Positions 24,824 through 32,560 of a DNA stretch of 64,000 nucleotides are shown piece after piece. Positions within the stretch are counted from its first letter, which is position 1. Each line of letters opens with the position of its first letter. The stretch spans positions 82,399-146,398 of the forward strand of contig JAZQUG010000040.1 in the NCBI GenBank assembly GCA_045631225.1, written 5' to 3'. A program made the translations under genes and the position numbers. The stretch is from Fimenecus sp045631225. Its GTDB lineage: Bacteria > Bacillota > Clostridia > Oscillospirales > Acutalibacteraceae. The notes beneath the pieces are model-generated. The model searched no databases. It saw only the letters and a list, made by a program, of their open reading frames with translations, and was not told where the DNA came from.

Positions 24824-26035
24824 CTACCTTTCTTTTCGTGGATTTGGTTTTCTGTAACGTGCCTGACGATTTGCTCTTTCTGTTTCTTTTGCCCTTGCAA
24901 TAAGACTATCAATCTGTTCATCACCGAAAATTTTACGGAGAAGTTTATAGTTCTGAACATCTCTGTTGAGTTCTTCGTTTCGGCTTAACACAGAGTTGTT
25001 TTCCGAGGCAAGTTCTTTTGCTTTTGCATTGTCGAGTTTCCCCCAGAATTTTGTATTGCTGAGCTCCGTTTGAAGACTTATACATAATTTTATTGCAGAT
25101 TTTGCAAGTGCAATAAGCTTTTTGTAGAGTGGTTCAACGATTTTTGTTTTGTATGTTTTTGCAGTCATAAGGGGAGGGGGTTCGGGTAATTTGAACTCAT
25201 CATTATCATAAAAATCTTCTACTATGTTATCAATATCGAACTCAAATTGCGTCAAGTTTTCAACTTTTTCTGTCAGTTCTTCAACCCTGAAATTCAGCTT
25301 TTCAGATTCATAAGTCAGTTCATTAATTTCTTGTTGACGCATTTTCTTTTTGTAATCATATACCGATAAATGTTCTTCATGAGTACCTTTACGTTCCCAT
25401 TCAACACCGTAACGCTCCATAACTTTTGACAGTTCATTCTTTTCGGATTCCACCCAAAGATTCCATTCGGTTTCGTGTTTTGAACTGCCGATGAACCCTT
25501 GTTTTGCTAATGCCTGTTTTAATGAAACTCGTGTCTCAAGTCCACGCTTACTATTTGTTGTAAATGGTACGAAGTCGATGTGCAGATGAGGAGTAGATTC
25601 GTCCATATGAAGATGAGCAGAGAAAACTTTCAGGTACGGATTGCGTTTTTGAAAGTCCTGATAATACTCATCAAGAATTCTTTCTGCAAGTTCACCGTCA
25701 GGAGATTTTACATTCATATTTTCGTGATTGCCTACTGTAACTATGATTTCGTGAAATGTCTTTTCTTGATTACCTGAGCGAATTTTTTCATAGTAGTTTT
25801 TGATTATTCTGTCAGCACGTTTTTGCTTTTCGTTATATTTTTTCTGTGCTTCATCAAACAACTGATGATACACATCTTTGATTTTTTCATTGCAGTATTC
25901 GGTGTTCAGGTGAGTTCTTTCCGGGTCAATATTTTCTGCTTTGAACTCACGACTGTTATGATTCACCGAACCTTTGCCTACACTTATACTTATTGTTCGT
26001 CTTATATAATCACTGTCTTTCTTTTTTATAATCAA
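24824..26035 (-). CDS. mob: MobV-family relaxase (Mob/Pre plasmid recombination protein)
   Basis: A 403-aa relaxase that would nick the element's oriT and lead the strand into a recipient through another element's conjugation machinery. The N-terminus has the MobV start (VNHNSREF..ENIDPERTHLN). The metal-binding motif is AHLHMDESTPHLHID (about 145-160), the H-x-D-E-x-x-x-P-H-x-H signature. Residues from about 225 are coiled-coil (YESEKLNFRVEELTEKVENL), and the tail is basic. The predicted start is TTG 26035 behind AAGG, so the true start could be slightly different. The rep-like ATPase is upstream. Confidence 0.92.
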   Translation of the reverse strand: MIIKKKDSDYIRRTISISVGKGSVNHNSREFKAENIDPERTHLNTEYCNEKIKDVYHQLFDEAQKKYNEKQKRADRIIKNYYEKIRSGNQEKTFHEIIVTVGNHENMNVKSPDGELAERILDEYYQDFQKRNPYLKVFSAHLHMDESTPHLHIDFVPFTTNSKRGLETRVSLKQALAKQGFIGSSKHETEWNLWVESEKNELSKVMERYGVEWERKGTHEEHLSVYDYKKKMRQQEINELTYESEKLNFRVEELTEKVENLTQFEFDIDNIVEDFYDNDEFKLPEPPPLMTAKTYKTKIVEPLYKKLIALAKSAIKLCISLQTELSNTKFWGKLDNAKAKELASENNSVLSRNEELNRDVQNYKLLRKIFGDEQIDSLIARAKETERANRQARYRKPNPRKER

Positions 26036-26178
26036 TAAAAACCTTATAAAAGGGTTCTGTTACTCTTGTCAAGAGTAACGCAAAAGCACTTTTGACACAC
26101 TATGTATATCAAAAGATGCTGTTGCGCTCTCAGAAGTTTTGAAACTATGAATTCATTAGCCATTGATTCATAGTTTTC
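26036..26178. other. Candidate oriT region with a perfect hairpin
   Basis: GTTACTCTTG (26059-26068) and CAAGAGTAAC (26070-26079) are perfect arms just upstream of the relaxase gene, where MobV origins of transfer usually lie. No long gene is supported in 26036-26248. A 70-codon frame there overlaps the hairpin and repeats and is not convincing. Confidence 0.5.
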
Positions 26179-26253
26179 CGTGACGACCGTGACGACTGTG
26201 ACAACCTTTTTGGTAGTGCTATATAAGTTGTCACGGTTGACACGGTTGTCACG
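26179..26253. repeat. Paired 9-bp iteron arrays (3 direct + 3 inverted)
   Basis: CGTGACGAC, CGTGACGAC and TGTGACAAC lie end to end (26179-26205). After 21 bp of AT-rich DNA come GTTGTCACG, GTTGACACG and GTTGTCACG (26227-26253), the same unit inverted. This is the pattern of a Rep-binding origin and it sits against the end of the RepA-like gene. Confidence 0.7.
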
Positions 26254-27394
26254 CAAATAGTTCGAATTTTATTCTTCTGCCTGCGTGAGTGCGTCTGCTT
26301 TCGTAACGAATTTTGTACTCATTAAGCAGTCGCGTAGCGGTGACATTAAGCTTCATTCCTAACTGAATGGGCGTAATATCGATTCCTAAAAAATCCTTAA
26401 AGTCTGAAATGCTTCCATCCCATATTGGATTTTTAGTTGTAATTTTTTCTGCAATTAATTCAAGCAAAGGGTCGGTTTTTTCTTTCCAAAGTTCTGTTTC
26501 GGCTCGTTCAAGTTCCCATATAAGTCGTTCTTCATTTCTTGTAAGATATAGTTTTTGGTCTTGCTGGTCTCTGCCCGAAATATCAAGCGTTGCTGTTTTT
26601 GCAGTTCGCTTTTCTTTCTGTAAAAGGAATGCTCCGTCTGCAGCACCAAGTAAACCATTTGTACCTGAAATCATATCGAATTTATCTTCTGAATTTTGTT
26701 TTCGTGTATGGTGAACAAGTAGAAGACAAATACTGTATTGGCTAGAAAATTTTTTGAGTTGTGCAATAACTTCATAATCACTTGCATAAGAATATTTTTC
26801 TGTCGCTGACTCTCTGACTTTTTGTAAAGTGTCAATGATTATAAGTTTTGTATCGGGATTATTACTTATGAATTTTTCGAGTTGGTCAAAGAGACCACCG
26901 TTAAGATTTTTTGCTGAGACAGAGAAAAATAAATTATCTGTTCCGTCAGTTCCGAACATTCTGTAAAGTCGTTTTTGTAGTCTTGCATAATCATCTTCAA
27001 GGGCAAGATAAAGAACTTTTCCTTGGTTAACAGGATTGTTCCAAAGTTCTTGACCTGTGCTGATGTGATAAGCAAGCTGAGCCATTAAAAAACTTTTTCC
27101 TATTTTGGGAGCACCAACAAAAAGATAAGTGCCGGGGTAGAGGAGACCGTCAATGATTGCAGGTTTACTGATATAAGATGTGTCATAAAGCTCACTCATA
27201 GTAACAGTTTCCATATATGACGGACTCAGTTTTTTACGAAGTTCTTTTTGCATTTTGAATAAATCTTTGAAATCACCCTTGCAATTTTCTTCACTTTTAG
27301 TTATACTATCGTCAATGGTTTTTTGAATAGACTGTCCTTCATCTGCTCCAACAGATGAGCTGTGGACGGTCTTTTCTTTTTGTTTATTACTCAT
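26249..27394 (-). CDS. RepA-like AAA/RecA-fold replicative ATPase
   Basis: A 381-aa protein of the AAA_25/RSF1010-RepA type. Walker A is GAPKIGKS (about 94-101) in GTYLFVGAPKIGKSFLMAQLAY. Walker B is LIIIDTLQKV (about 185-194). Sensor segments are CLLLVHHTRK and ISGTNGLLGAADGAFLL. A winged-helix-like C-terminus (TPIQLGMKLNVTATRLLNEY) probably binds DNA. It would be a hexameric helicase for replication of the excised element. ATG 27394 overlaps the MobC-like gene by 8 bp. Confidence 0.85.
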   Translation of the reverse strand: MSNKQKEKTVHSSSVGADEGQSIQKTIDDSITKSEENCKGDFKDLFKMQKELRKKLSPSYMETVTMSELYDTSYISKPAIIDGLLYPGTYLFVGAPKIGKSFLMAQLAYHISTGQELWNNPVNQGKVLYLALEDDYARLQKRLYRMFGTDGTDNLFFSVSAKNLNGGLFDQLEKFISNNPDTKLIIIDTLQKVRESATEKYSYASDYEVIAQLKKFSSQYSICLLLVHHTRKQNSEDKFDMISGTNGLLGAADGAFLLQKEKRTAKTATLDISGRDQQDQKLYLTRNEERLIWELERAETELWKEKTDPLLELIAEKITTKNPIWDGSISDFKDFLGIDITPIQLGMKLNVTATRLLNEYKIRYESRRTHAGRRIKFELFA

Positions 27395-27710
27395 TTAATT
27401 CTCCTTTCATTTCTTGAAGTGTAACTGTGATAAGCTTGATAACTTCAAGCATTTCATTGGTCACTTCATTTTTGTTTTTGAGTTCATAAAGTGCTTCGGC
27501 AAGATTGTTTTTCAATGCCTTGAATACTCTTGGATTACCACCGTGAACAACAATATTTTGTTTCATACAACGTCGATAACAGTATTCTTGTTTGCTTAAG
27601 CCTGATATAGCAACCACTTTATTAAGTTGCTCATTTTCTTCAGGTGAAACTCTGAAACCAACTGTTATACTGCGAAAACGATTTTGTTTATCAAGATTTT
27701 TTGCTGACAT
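27387..27710 (-). CDS. MobC-like relaxosome protein, 107 aa
   Basis: A ribbon-helix-helix-like start (FRSITVGFRVSPEENEQLNKVVAISGLSKQEYC) followed by RRCMKQNIVV and a helical end. This is the form of MobC/NikA-type accessory proteins that bind oriT with the relaxase. ATG 27710 is preferred: GGAG lies 10 bases upstream and the integrase stop is at 27712. The alternative GTG 27719 lacks a site. Confidence 0.75.
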   Translation of the reverse strand: MSAKNLDKQNRFRSITVGFRVSPEENEQLNKVVAISGLSKQEYCYRRCMKQNIVVHGGNPRVFKALKNNLAEALYELKNKNEVTNEMLEVIKLITVTLQEMKGELNE

Positions 27711-27711
27711 A

Positions 27712-28782
27712 TCAAACACGCTCCATATTTAATTTTTCTGCAATTTCTGTTTGCTTTGATGGGAATAGGTGAGCATATCGGTAAGTGATATCAATACTTT
27801 CGTGACCTACTCTGTCCGCAATTGCAAGAGGTGTAAATCCCATATCAATGAGAAGCGAAACATGTGAATGTCTTAAATCGTGGATACGGATTCTTTTTAC
27901 TCCGGTTTCCTTACAACCTCTTCGCATTTCGCTGTGAAGATATGCTTTAGTTATGAGAAACACTCTGTCATTCTTTTTAGGTTTATAAAGACCTTTGAAG
28001 TATCTTTGCATTTCATCACAGAGAAAGTCAGGCATTGTAATTATGCGATTACTCTTTTTTGTTTTCGGAGTAGTAACAACATCCTTACCTTTTATGCATT
28101 GATAAGATTTGTTAATCCGCACTGTCTTTTTGTCAAAGTCAAAATCTCCTTTGGTAAGAGCAAGTAATTCACCAAGACGGATACCACACCAATAAAGCAT
28201 TTCAAAAGCAAAAAAAGATAAAGGTTTGTCCATCATAGCTTCAGAGAATTTCATATATTCATCCTTTGTCCAGAATAGCATTTCTTTGGTGTTTTCTCTG
28301 CCCATATTACCGACTTTTGCTGCAGGGTTTGCAGGTAACTCGTAATATCTTACTGCGTGATTGAAGATTGCACTTAGTTGGTTATGAATTGTTTTAAGAT
28401 AACCTGATGCATAAGGTTGACCGTCTTTATCACGATATGCCATCATTTCTTTCTGCCACGCAATAACATCGGGTACCTTGATTTCACACATTTTCTTTTT
28501 CTTGAAGTAGGGGAGAATCTTTAACTCAATAACACTTGTTTTCATAACCCAAGTATTTTCTTTGAGCCTTTCTTCAAGGTCACTTTTGTAGATTTCGTAA
28601 AACTCTGCAAAAGTCATATTAAGGTCGCCTGTGTTTTTATTAAGAAAAGTATTTTCCCAAGCAACTGCATCTTTACGGGTTTTAAAGCCTCGTTTTACTT
28701 TGCGGGCATTTTCACCTTTCCAATCGGTGTAGTAAACCGAAACATACCAGGTACCACGTTTTTTGTCCTTGTAAACTGCCAT
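27712..28782 (-). CDS. int: Tyrosine integrase of the guaA island
   Basis: A 356-aa phage-integrase-family recombinase, shorter than the one at 3335 and clearly different. The N-terminal part (RGTWYVSVYYTDWKGENARKVKRGFKTRKDA) looks like an arm-binding domain. The catalytic residues are R in CGIRLGELLALTKGD, H-x-x-R in HDLRHSHVSLL, H in VGHESID and Tyr in ITYRYAHLF. It would use the GAGTGGGAATAA site at the end of guaA. It lies 500 bp from that site with the excisionase-like gene between. ATG 28782 has AAAGGAG upstream. Confidence 0.93.
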   Translation of the reverse strand: MAVYKDKKRGTWYVSVYYTDWKGENARKVKRGFKTRKDAVAWENTFLNKNTGDLNMTFAEFYEIYKSDLEERLKENTWVMKTSVIELKILPYFKKKKMCEIKVPDVIAWQKEMMAYRDKDGQPYASGYLKTIHNQLSAIFNHAVRYYELPANPAAKVGNMGRENTKEMLFWTKDEYMKFSEAMMDKPLSFFAFEMLYWCGIRLGELLALTKGDFDFDKKTVRINKSYQCIKGKDVVTTPKTKKSNRIITMPDFLCDEMQRYFKGLYKPKKNDRVFLITKAYLHSEMRRGCKETGVKRIRIHDLRHSHVSLLIDMGFTPLAIADRVGHESIDITYRYAHLFPSKQTEIAEKLNMERV

Positions 28783-28799
28783 TAGGCTGCTCCTTTCCT

Positions 28800-28982
28800 T
28801 TAGTCTGTTGTAGGCATACCGTAAATCTGTTCTGACAGATAACGACGACTGATTTTGCCCTTGATTACGTAGTAGCCTTTCGCTGCAAGTTCTTTGTTAA
28901 GCTTTTCCATAATCTCATAGGCGAGTGTTTTGGAAATACCGAGTTCTTCGCTGATTTCCTTTGCGTTCATTAAAACAGCCAT
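28800..28982 (-). CDS. Excisionase-like HTH protein, 60 aa
   Basis: A small winged-helix/AlpA-like protein: NAKEISEELGISKTLAYEIMEKLNKELAAKG, with a basic end KGKISRRYLSEQIYG. It is the type of protein that bends att DNA and sets the direction of recombination. It lies 17 bp upstream of the integrase gene with GGAGG before its ATG, so the two are co-expressed. Confidence 0.8.
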   Translation of the reverse strand: MAVLMNAKEISEELGISKTLAYEIMEKLNKELAAKGYYVIKGKISRRYLSEQIYGMPTTD

Positions 28983-29277
28983 TGAAAATTCCTCCTTTCG
29001 TTCAAAAATTACCCCTCAAGGGGAAGGCATTTAGAATGCCAATTTTTGCAACTTTTTAAAAAAGTTACTTTTGACGAGAAATTTTTACAGTATCACGACT
29101 TCAAAAAAAGGGCATAAAAAATACCCCTCTCGAATGAACTAAGTGTTCAAACGAGAGAGGTTTTCTCTTGTATGAAATTAATGTGGGAAAGCCGGATACA
29201 GTATCATTTTCGTATCACGAGGCTTCTCAAAAGTCCTGAAACCCCTTATTTTACTGGGCTAACGGGCTTTCGTTTAC
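28983..29277. other. Non-coding right end of the island with arm-like repeats and hairpins
   Basis: It holds CAGTATCACG (29088-29097), ACAGTATCA (29198-29206), GTATCACGA (29212-29220) and CCTGAAACCCCTTATTTTAC (29235-29254), all matched at the other end of the island. Palindromes CCCCTCAAGGGG and GGCATTTAGAATGCC lie near 29010-29040. Confidence 0.6.
29124..29165. terminator. Hairpin between guaA and the island genes
   Basis: CTCTCG pairs with CGAGAG, with an inner stem TGAAC/GTTCA. T-rich tracts flank it on both strands. It would stop guaA transcription from entering the island. Confidence 0.6.
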
Positions 29278-29289
29278 TTATTCCCACTC
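29278..29289. repeat. guaA-side att site
   Basis: TTATTCCCACTC, the complement of the last four guaA codons including TAA. It is identical to 12763-12774. Integration leaves guaA intact. Confidence 0.9.
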
Positions 29290-30279
29290 GATTGTTCCGA
29301 TTGGCTTTGGAGTGAGGTCGTAGAGCACACGATTGATACCGTCAACTTCGTGTGTGATTCTGTCTGTAATCTTATGAAGCACTGCATAAGGAATTTCCTC
29401 AATTGTAGCGCTCATAGCGTCTGTTGTGTTAACAGCACGGATGATTGCTGGCCAGCCTTCATATCTGCTTTCGTCTTTAACACCAACACTCTTGACATCA
29501 GGCACAGCAATAAAGTACTGCCAAACCTTTTCAGCAAGACCGCAGTTGTCGAATTCTTCACGGAGAATTGCATCTGCTTCACGAAGAGCCTCGAGTCTGT
29601 CTCTTGTGATTGCACCAAGGCAACGAACACCAAGACCTGGACCCGGGAATGGCTGACGATAAACCATAGCGTGTGGAAGACCAAGAGCCTCACCAACTAC
29701 ACGAACTTCGTCTTTAAAGAGAAGCTTGATTGGTTCAACAAGTGAGAAGTTAAGGTCTTCAGGAAGTCCACCAACATTGTGGTGAGATTTAACAGCCTTT
29801 TTGCCCTCAGCCTGTTTAAAGCTTTCAAGAATGTCAGGATAAATTGTACCCTGTGCAAGGAATTCAATTCCCTCAAGTTTTCTTGCTTCATCAGCAAAAA
29901 CATTGATAAATTCAGCACCGATAATCTTTCTCTTACTTTCAGGGTCAGAAACACCTGCAAGAAGGTCAAGGAAACGGTCAGTAGCATCAACATAAACGAG
30001 GTTTGCATCAAGCTCTTTACCGAAAACTTCAATAACATTTTCGCTTTCGTTCTTTCTCATAAGACCGTGATTAACGTGAACACAAACTAACTGTTTGCCG
30101 ATAGCTTTGATAAGGAGAGCAGCAACAACTGATGAGTCAACACCGCCTGAAAGAGCAAGGAGAACTTTTTTGTCACCAACCTGCTCACGAACAGCTTTAA
30201 CCTGTTCTTCAATAAAAGCATCTGCTAACGCTTTGGTGGTAATTCTTTCCATTGATTCTGGTCTAACATTACAATCCAT
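29278..30279 (-). CDS. guaA: GMP synthase ATP-pyrophosphatase subunit (stand-alone)
   Basis: A 333-aa protein equal to the C-terminal two thirds of GuaA. It activates XMP with ATP and, with ammonia, makes GMP. The P-loop is LLALSGGVDSSVVAALL. GTIYPDILES and KSHHNVGG are also seen, and the dimerisation domain ends in KPIGTIEWE. The N-terminal glutamine amidotransferase domain found in most bacterial GuaA (about 510 aa) is absent and not encoded next to it. The enzyme must use free ammonia or a separate amidotransferase subunit, as in archaea. GGAGG precedes ATG 30279. The 3' end is the island's attachment site. It follows the CofE-like gene by 18 bp. Confidence 0.92.
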   Translation of the reverse strand: MDCNVRPESMERITTKALADAFIEEQVKAVREQVGDKKVLLALSGGVDSSVVAALLIKAIGKQLVCVHVNHGLMRKNESENVIEVFGKELDANLVYVDATDRFLDLLAGVSDPESKRKIIGAEFINVFADEARKLEGIEFLAQGTIYPDILESFKQAEGKKAVKSHHNVGGLPEDLNFSLVEPIKLLFKDEVRVVGEALGLPHAMVYRQPFPGPGLGVRCLGAITRDRLEALREADAILREEFDNCGLAEKVWQYFIAVPDVKSVGVKDESRYEGWPAIIRAVNTTDAMSATIEEIPYAVLHKITDRITHEVDGINRVLYDLTPKPIGTIEWE

Positions 30280-30297
30280 TTTTATTACCTCCGTTAC

Positions 30298-31488
30298 TTA
30301 GTCTGTGTAGTTATCGAAATATCCCTGAACAAGGATAATTGGAGTACCTTTATCACCTGAACCACTTGTAAGGTCGCAGAGTGAACCGATAAGGTCAGTA
30401 AGCTGACGAGGAGTAGTACCCTGAGAAGCCATATTGCCAACAAGGTTGTCCTGTTTTGCTTTAATGCTGTTTGAAATAGCTTCTTTAAGTTCAGCACCTG
30501 AAAGACCTTTGAAGTCGTTATCAGCAAGATATTTAAGCTTTAATTCGTTTGGAGTTCCGATAAGACCTGAAGTATGAGCAGGGGAAACAACAGGGTCAGC
30601 AAGTTCCCAAATTTTACCCTGTGGGTCTTTGAATGCACCGTCACCATATACCATAACTTCGATATGTTTACCTGTTCTTTTAAGGAATTCAGCCTGAATA
30701 TCCTCAACAAGTCCCTGGCATTCTCTTGGGAAGAGCTTGATTGTGTCTTCTGTTGATTTGTTTGAACCAAGAAGACCGTATTTTTCGTTACAGCCGCTGC
30801 CGTTTACAGGAGCGTTGAGAATATCGTCAAGTCCGCAAACAACTTTAGCACCCGCAGCCTTTAAAATTCTCTTTGTTCTTGCTCTTGTATGAATATCACA
30901 AGTAAGGATGCAATCTGTATAGTTGAGAATTGTTTTTGGCTGGTTAGCAAAAATGATTTCAGCTTCTGCACCAGCTTCTTTAATAATATCTGAATAATAA
31001 GCAACATAGTCAACACCTGTGAACTCATGCTTATTTTCACCAAAAAGTTCTCTGTATTTTGCTTCGTCAAGCACATCTGAATAAGGATTAATTCCTGCTT
31101 CGTCAATCTGGTCATAAGTAACGAGTGAGTTACCAACTTCGTCACTTGGGTAGCTTAACATAAGAACAACTTTCTTAGCACCCTTAGCAATACCACGAAG
31201 ACAGATTGCGAAACGGTTACGTGATAAAATCGGGAAAATAACACCGATTGTTTCGCCACCAAGCTTTGCTTTAACATCAGCTGCAATATCATCAACTGAT
31301 GCATAGTTGCCCTGAGCACGTGCTACGATTGATTCTGTAAGAGAAACAACGTCTCTGTCACGCATTTCGAATCCTTCGCTCTGAGCTGCTTCAAGTACGC
31401 TTGTTACTGCAATATCAACAAGATTGTCGCCTTGTCTGATAATCGGACAACGGATACCTCTTGAAACAGTACCGACTTTTCTTTCCAT
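30298..31488 (-). CDS. CofE-like protein (F420-0:L-glutamate ligase family)
   Basis: A 396-aa protein matching the coenzyme F420-0:glutamate ligase family. GIRCPIIRQGDNLVDIAVTSV and DRDVVSLTESIVARAQGNYAS lead, then GETIGVIFPILSRNRFAICLRGIA. A long C-terminal part follows (GDGAFKDPQGKIWELADPVVSPAHTSGL). No other F420 biosynthesis gene is visible, and Clostridia generally do not make F420, so the true substrate may be another acceptor for gamma-linked glutamate. It is first in a two-gene operon with guaA, which hints at a link to nucleotide metabolism. ATG 31488 follows GGAGAG. Confidence 0.78.
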   Translation of the reverse strand: MERKVGTVSRGIRCPIIRQGDNLVDIAVTSVLEAAQSEGFEMRDRDVVSLTESIVARAQGNYASVDDIAADVKAKLGGETIGVIFPILSRNRFAICLRGIAKGAKKVVLMLSYPSDEVGNSLVTYDQIDEAGINPYSDVLDEAKYRELFGENKHEFTGVDYVAYYSDIIKEAGAEAEIIFANQPKTILNYTDCILTCDIHTRARTKRILKAAGAKVVCGLDDILNAPVNGSGCNEKYGLLGSNKSTEDTIKLFPRECQGLVEDIQAEFLKRTGKHIEVMVYGDGAFKDPQGKIWELADPVVSPAHTSGLIGTPNELKLKYLADNDFKGLSGAELKEAISNSIKAKQDNLVGNMASQGTTPRQLTDLIGSLCDLTSGSGDKGTPIILVQGYFDNYTD

Positions 31489-31654
31489 ACATATCTCTCC
31501 AATATAAAAAATTTGAACTCCTCTTAGGGCTATAAGTGCCCTTGGGGGAAAGATTTACAAAATGGAATTTTAATATAAACAGAATTGAAAACCTCAATAT
31601 TTCCTCATATTAAAATTACAAATTATTATACAATAGTTTTTCCCATAAAGTCAA
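31489..31654 (-). promoter_or_regulatory. Promoter and structured 5' leader of the cofE-like/guaA operon
   Basis: On the minus strand TTGACT (31649-31654) and TATAAT (31625-31630) are 18 bp apart. The leader of about 130 nt can fold: AATTTTAATAT near its start pairs with ATATTAAAATT, and a second hairpin, AGGGC/GCCCT, lies near 31525-31540. No known riboswitch class was recognised. The rest of 31655-31790 shows nothing. Confidence 0.6.
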
Positions 31655-31790
31655 TGGAAACATATAAAGAGTCTTACAAAATTTGGTAGAAGATTAAACT
31701 ATTTTTTTGTGCAATTCTTTCAAAAGGAAAATTTTACAAATTATTACAAAAAAACTAATAGACGAATAGGAAAAACAGTGTCGGTTTTCG

Positions 31791-31819
31791 TTGACATTTT
31801 ATATGTATAGAGTTATAAT
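31791..31819 (+). promoter_or_regulatory. Promoter of the surface polysaccharide operon
   Basis: TTGACA (31791-31796) and TATAAT (31814-31819) with a 17-bp spacer, fully consensus. It is divergent from the cofE-like/guaA promoter. Confidence 0.85.
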
Positions 31820-31892
31820 TATCTAAATATATCACAGTGAGTTATTATGGGTATTTTATATGCAGATACAAAGTGATTGGGGAATGATTTTG

Positions 31893-32522
31893 ATGTATAA
31901 AGTTGTAAAAAGAGTGATGGATTTTTTAATTGCAATATGTGCTTTGATAGTTCTTTCACCGGTAATGATTATTGTTGCCATTCTTGTAAAAGCAACTTCA
32001 CCCGGACCGGCAATTTTCGTTCAGCAAAGAGTTGGTAAAGACGGAAAGGTTTATGACATGTACAAGTTCCGTTCAATGTGTGTCGGTGCAGAACAGCAGG
32101 AAGGTGGAGTTTTCTGTACAAAAGGTGATGCACGTGTCACAAAAGTCGGAAAGTTTATCCGTGCAACAAGTATTGATGAATTACCACAGCTTGTTAATAT
32201 TATCAAAGGGGAAATGGCATTAATCGGACCTCGACCTGTTCTTACATATTATCCTAAGAATTGGGATGAATACACAAAAGAAGAATTAAAGAGATTTGAT
32301 GTTCTCCCGGGTGTTACAGGATGGGCAGCAGTTCATGGCAGAAAGACAAACACAGTTGAAGCGAGATTTGCATATGACAATTATTATGTTGATAACCTTT
32401 CAATGTGGTTGGATATAAAGATTTTGTTTATGACGGTAAAGTCAGTTCTTACAAATGAGGGAAACGAAGATGATGGCTCGGCTGAAGTAGTGTCTTCATC
32501 TGATACTACAAACAATAATTGA
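31893..32522 (+). CDS. Undecaprenyl-phosphate sugar-1-phosphate transferase
   Basis: A 209-aa membrane-bound initiating transferase (WcaJ/WbaP C-terminal type). It puts the first sugar phosphate of the repeat unit on undecaprenyl phosphate. One hydrophobic N-terminal hairpin (FLIAICALIVLSPVMIIVAIL) is followed by KFRSM, DELPQLVNIIKGEMALIGPRP and GWAAVHGR. ATG 31893 is chosen because GGGGA is nine bases upstream. The Ser/Asn/Thr-rich tail is not conserved. It is the first gene of the operon. Confidence 0.92.
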   Translation: MYKVVKRVMDFLIAICALIVLSPVMIIVAILVKATSPGPAIFVQQRVGKDGKVYDMYKFRSMCVGAEQQEGGVFCTKGDARVTKVGKFIRATSIDELPQLVNIIKGEMALIGPRPVLTYYPKNWDEYTKEELKRFDVLPGVTGWAAVHGRKTNTVEARFAYDNYYVDNLSMWLDIKILFMTVKSVLTNEGNEDDGSAEVVSSSDTTNNN

Positions 32523-32560
32523 CAATGAGTTTTGTTAAGCAAGTATCAGGGGAGTAAGAA

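Larger units (their letters stand above)
12763..29289. mobile_element. 16.5-kb genomic island integrated in guaA
   Basis: The 12-bp sequence TTATTCCCACTC (complement GAGTGGGAATAA, the last four codons of guaA) occurs at both 12763-12774 and 29278-29289. Between them lie a tyrosine integrase and an excisionase-like gene beside guaA, mobilization and replication genes, and a seven-gene defence-like operon. GAGTGGGAATAA at the guaA 3' end is a known integration hotspot for islands. Matching subterminal repeats are also present at both ends. The island has a relaxase but no type IV secretion genes, so it would be mobilizable rather than self-conjugative. Confidence 0.9.

Noticed and set aside
26179..26253. 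A CRISPR array at the tandem repeats
   Set aside because: Units are only 9 bp, directly adjacent, and partly inverted; there are no spacers and no cas genes in the window.
26044..26256. A 70-codon minus-strand frame between the relaxase and RepA-like genes
   Set aside because: Its VVTVVT repeats are simply the translated iterons, and it overlaps the candidate oriT hairpin.
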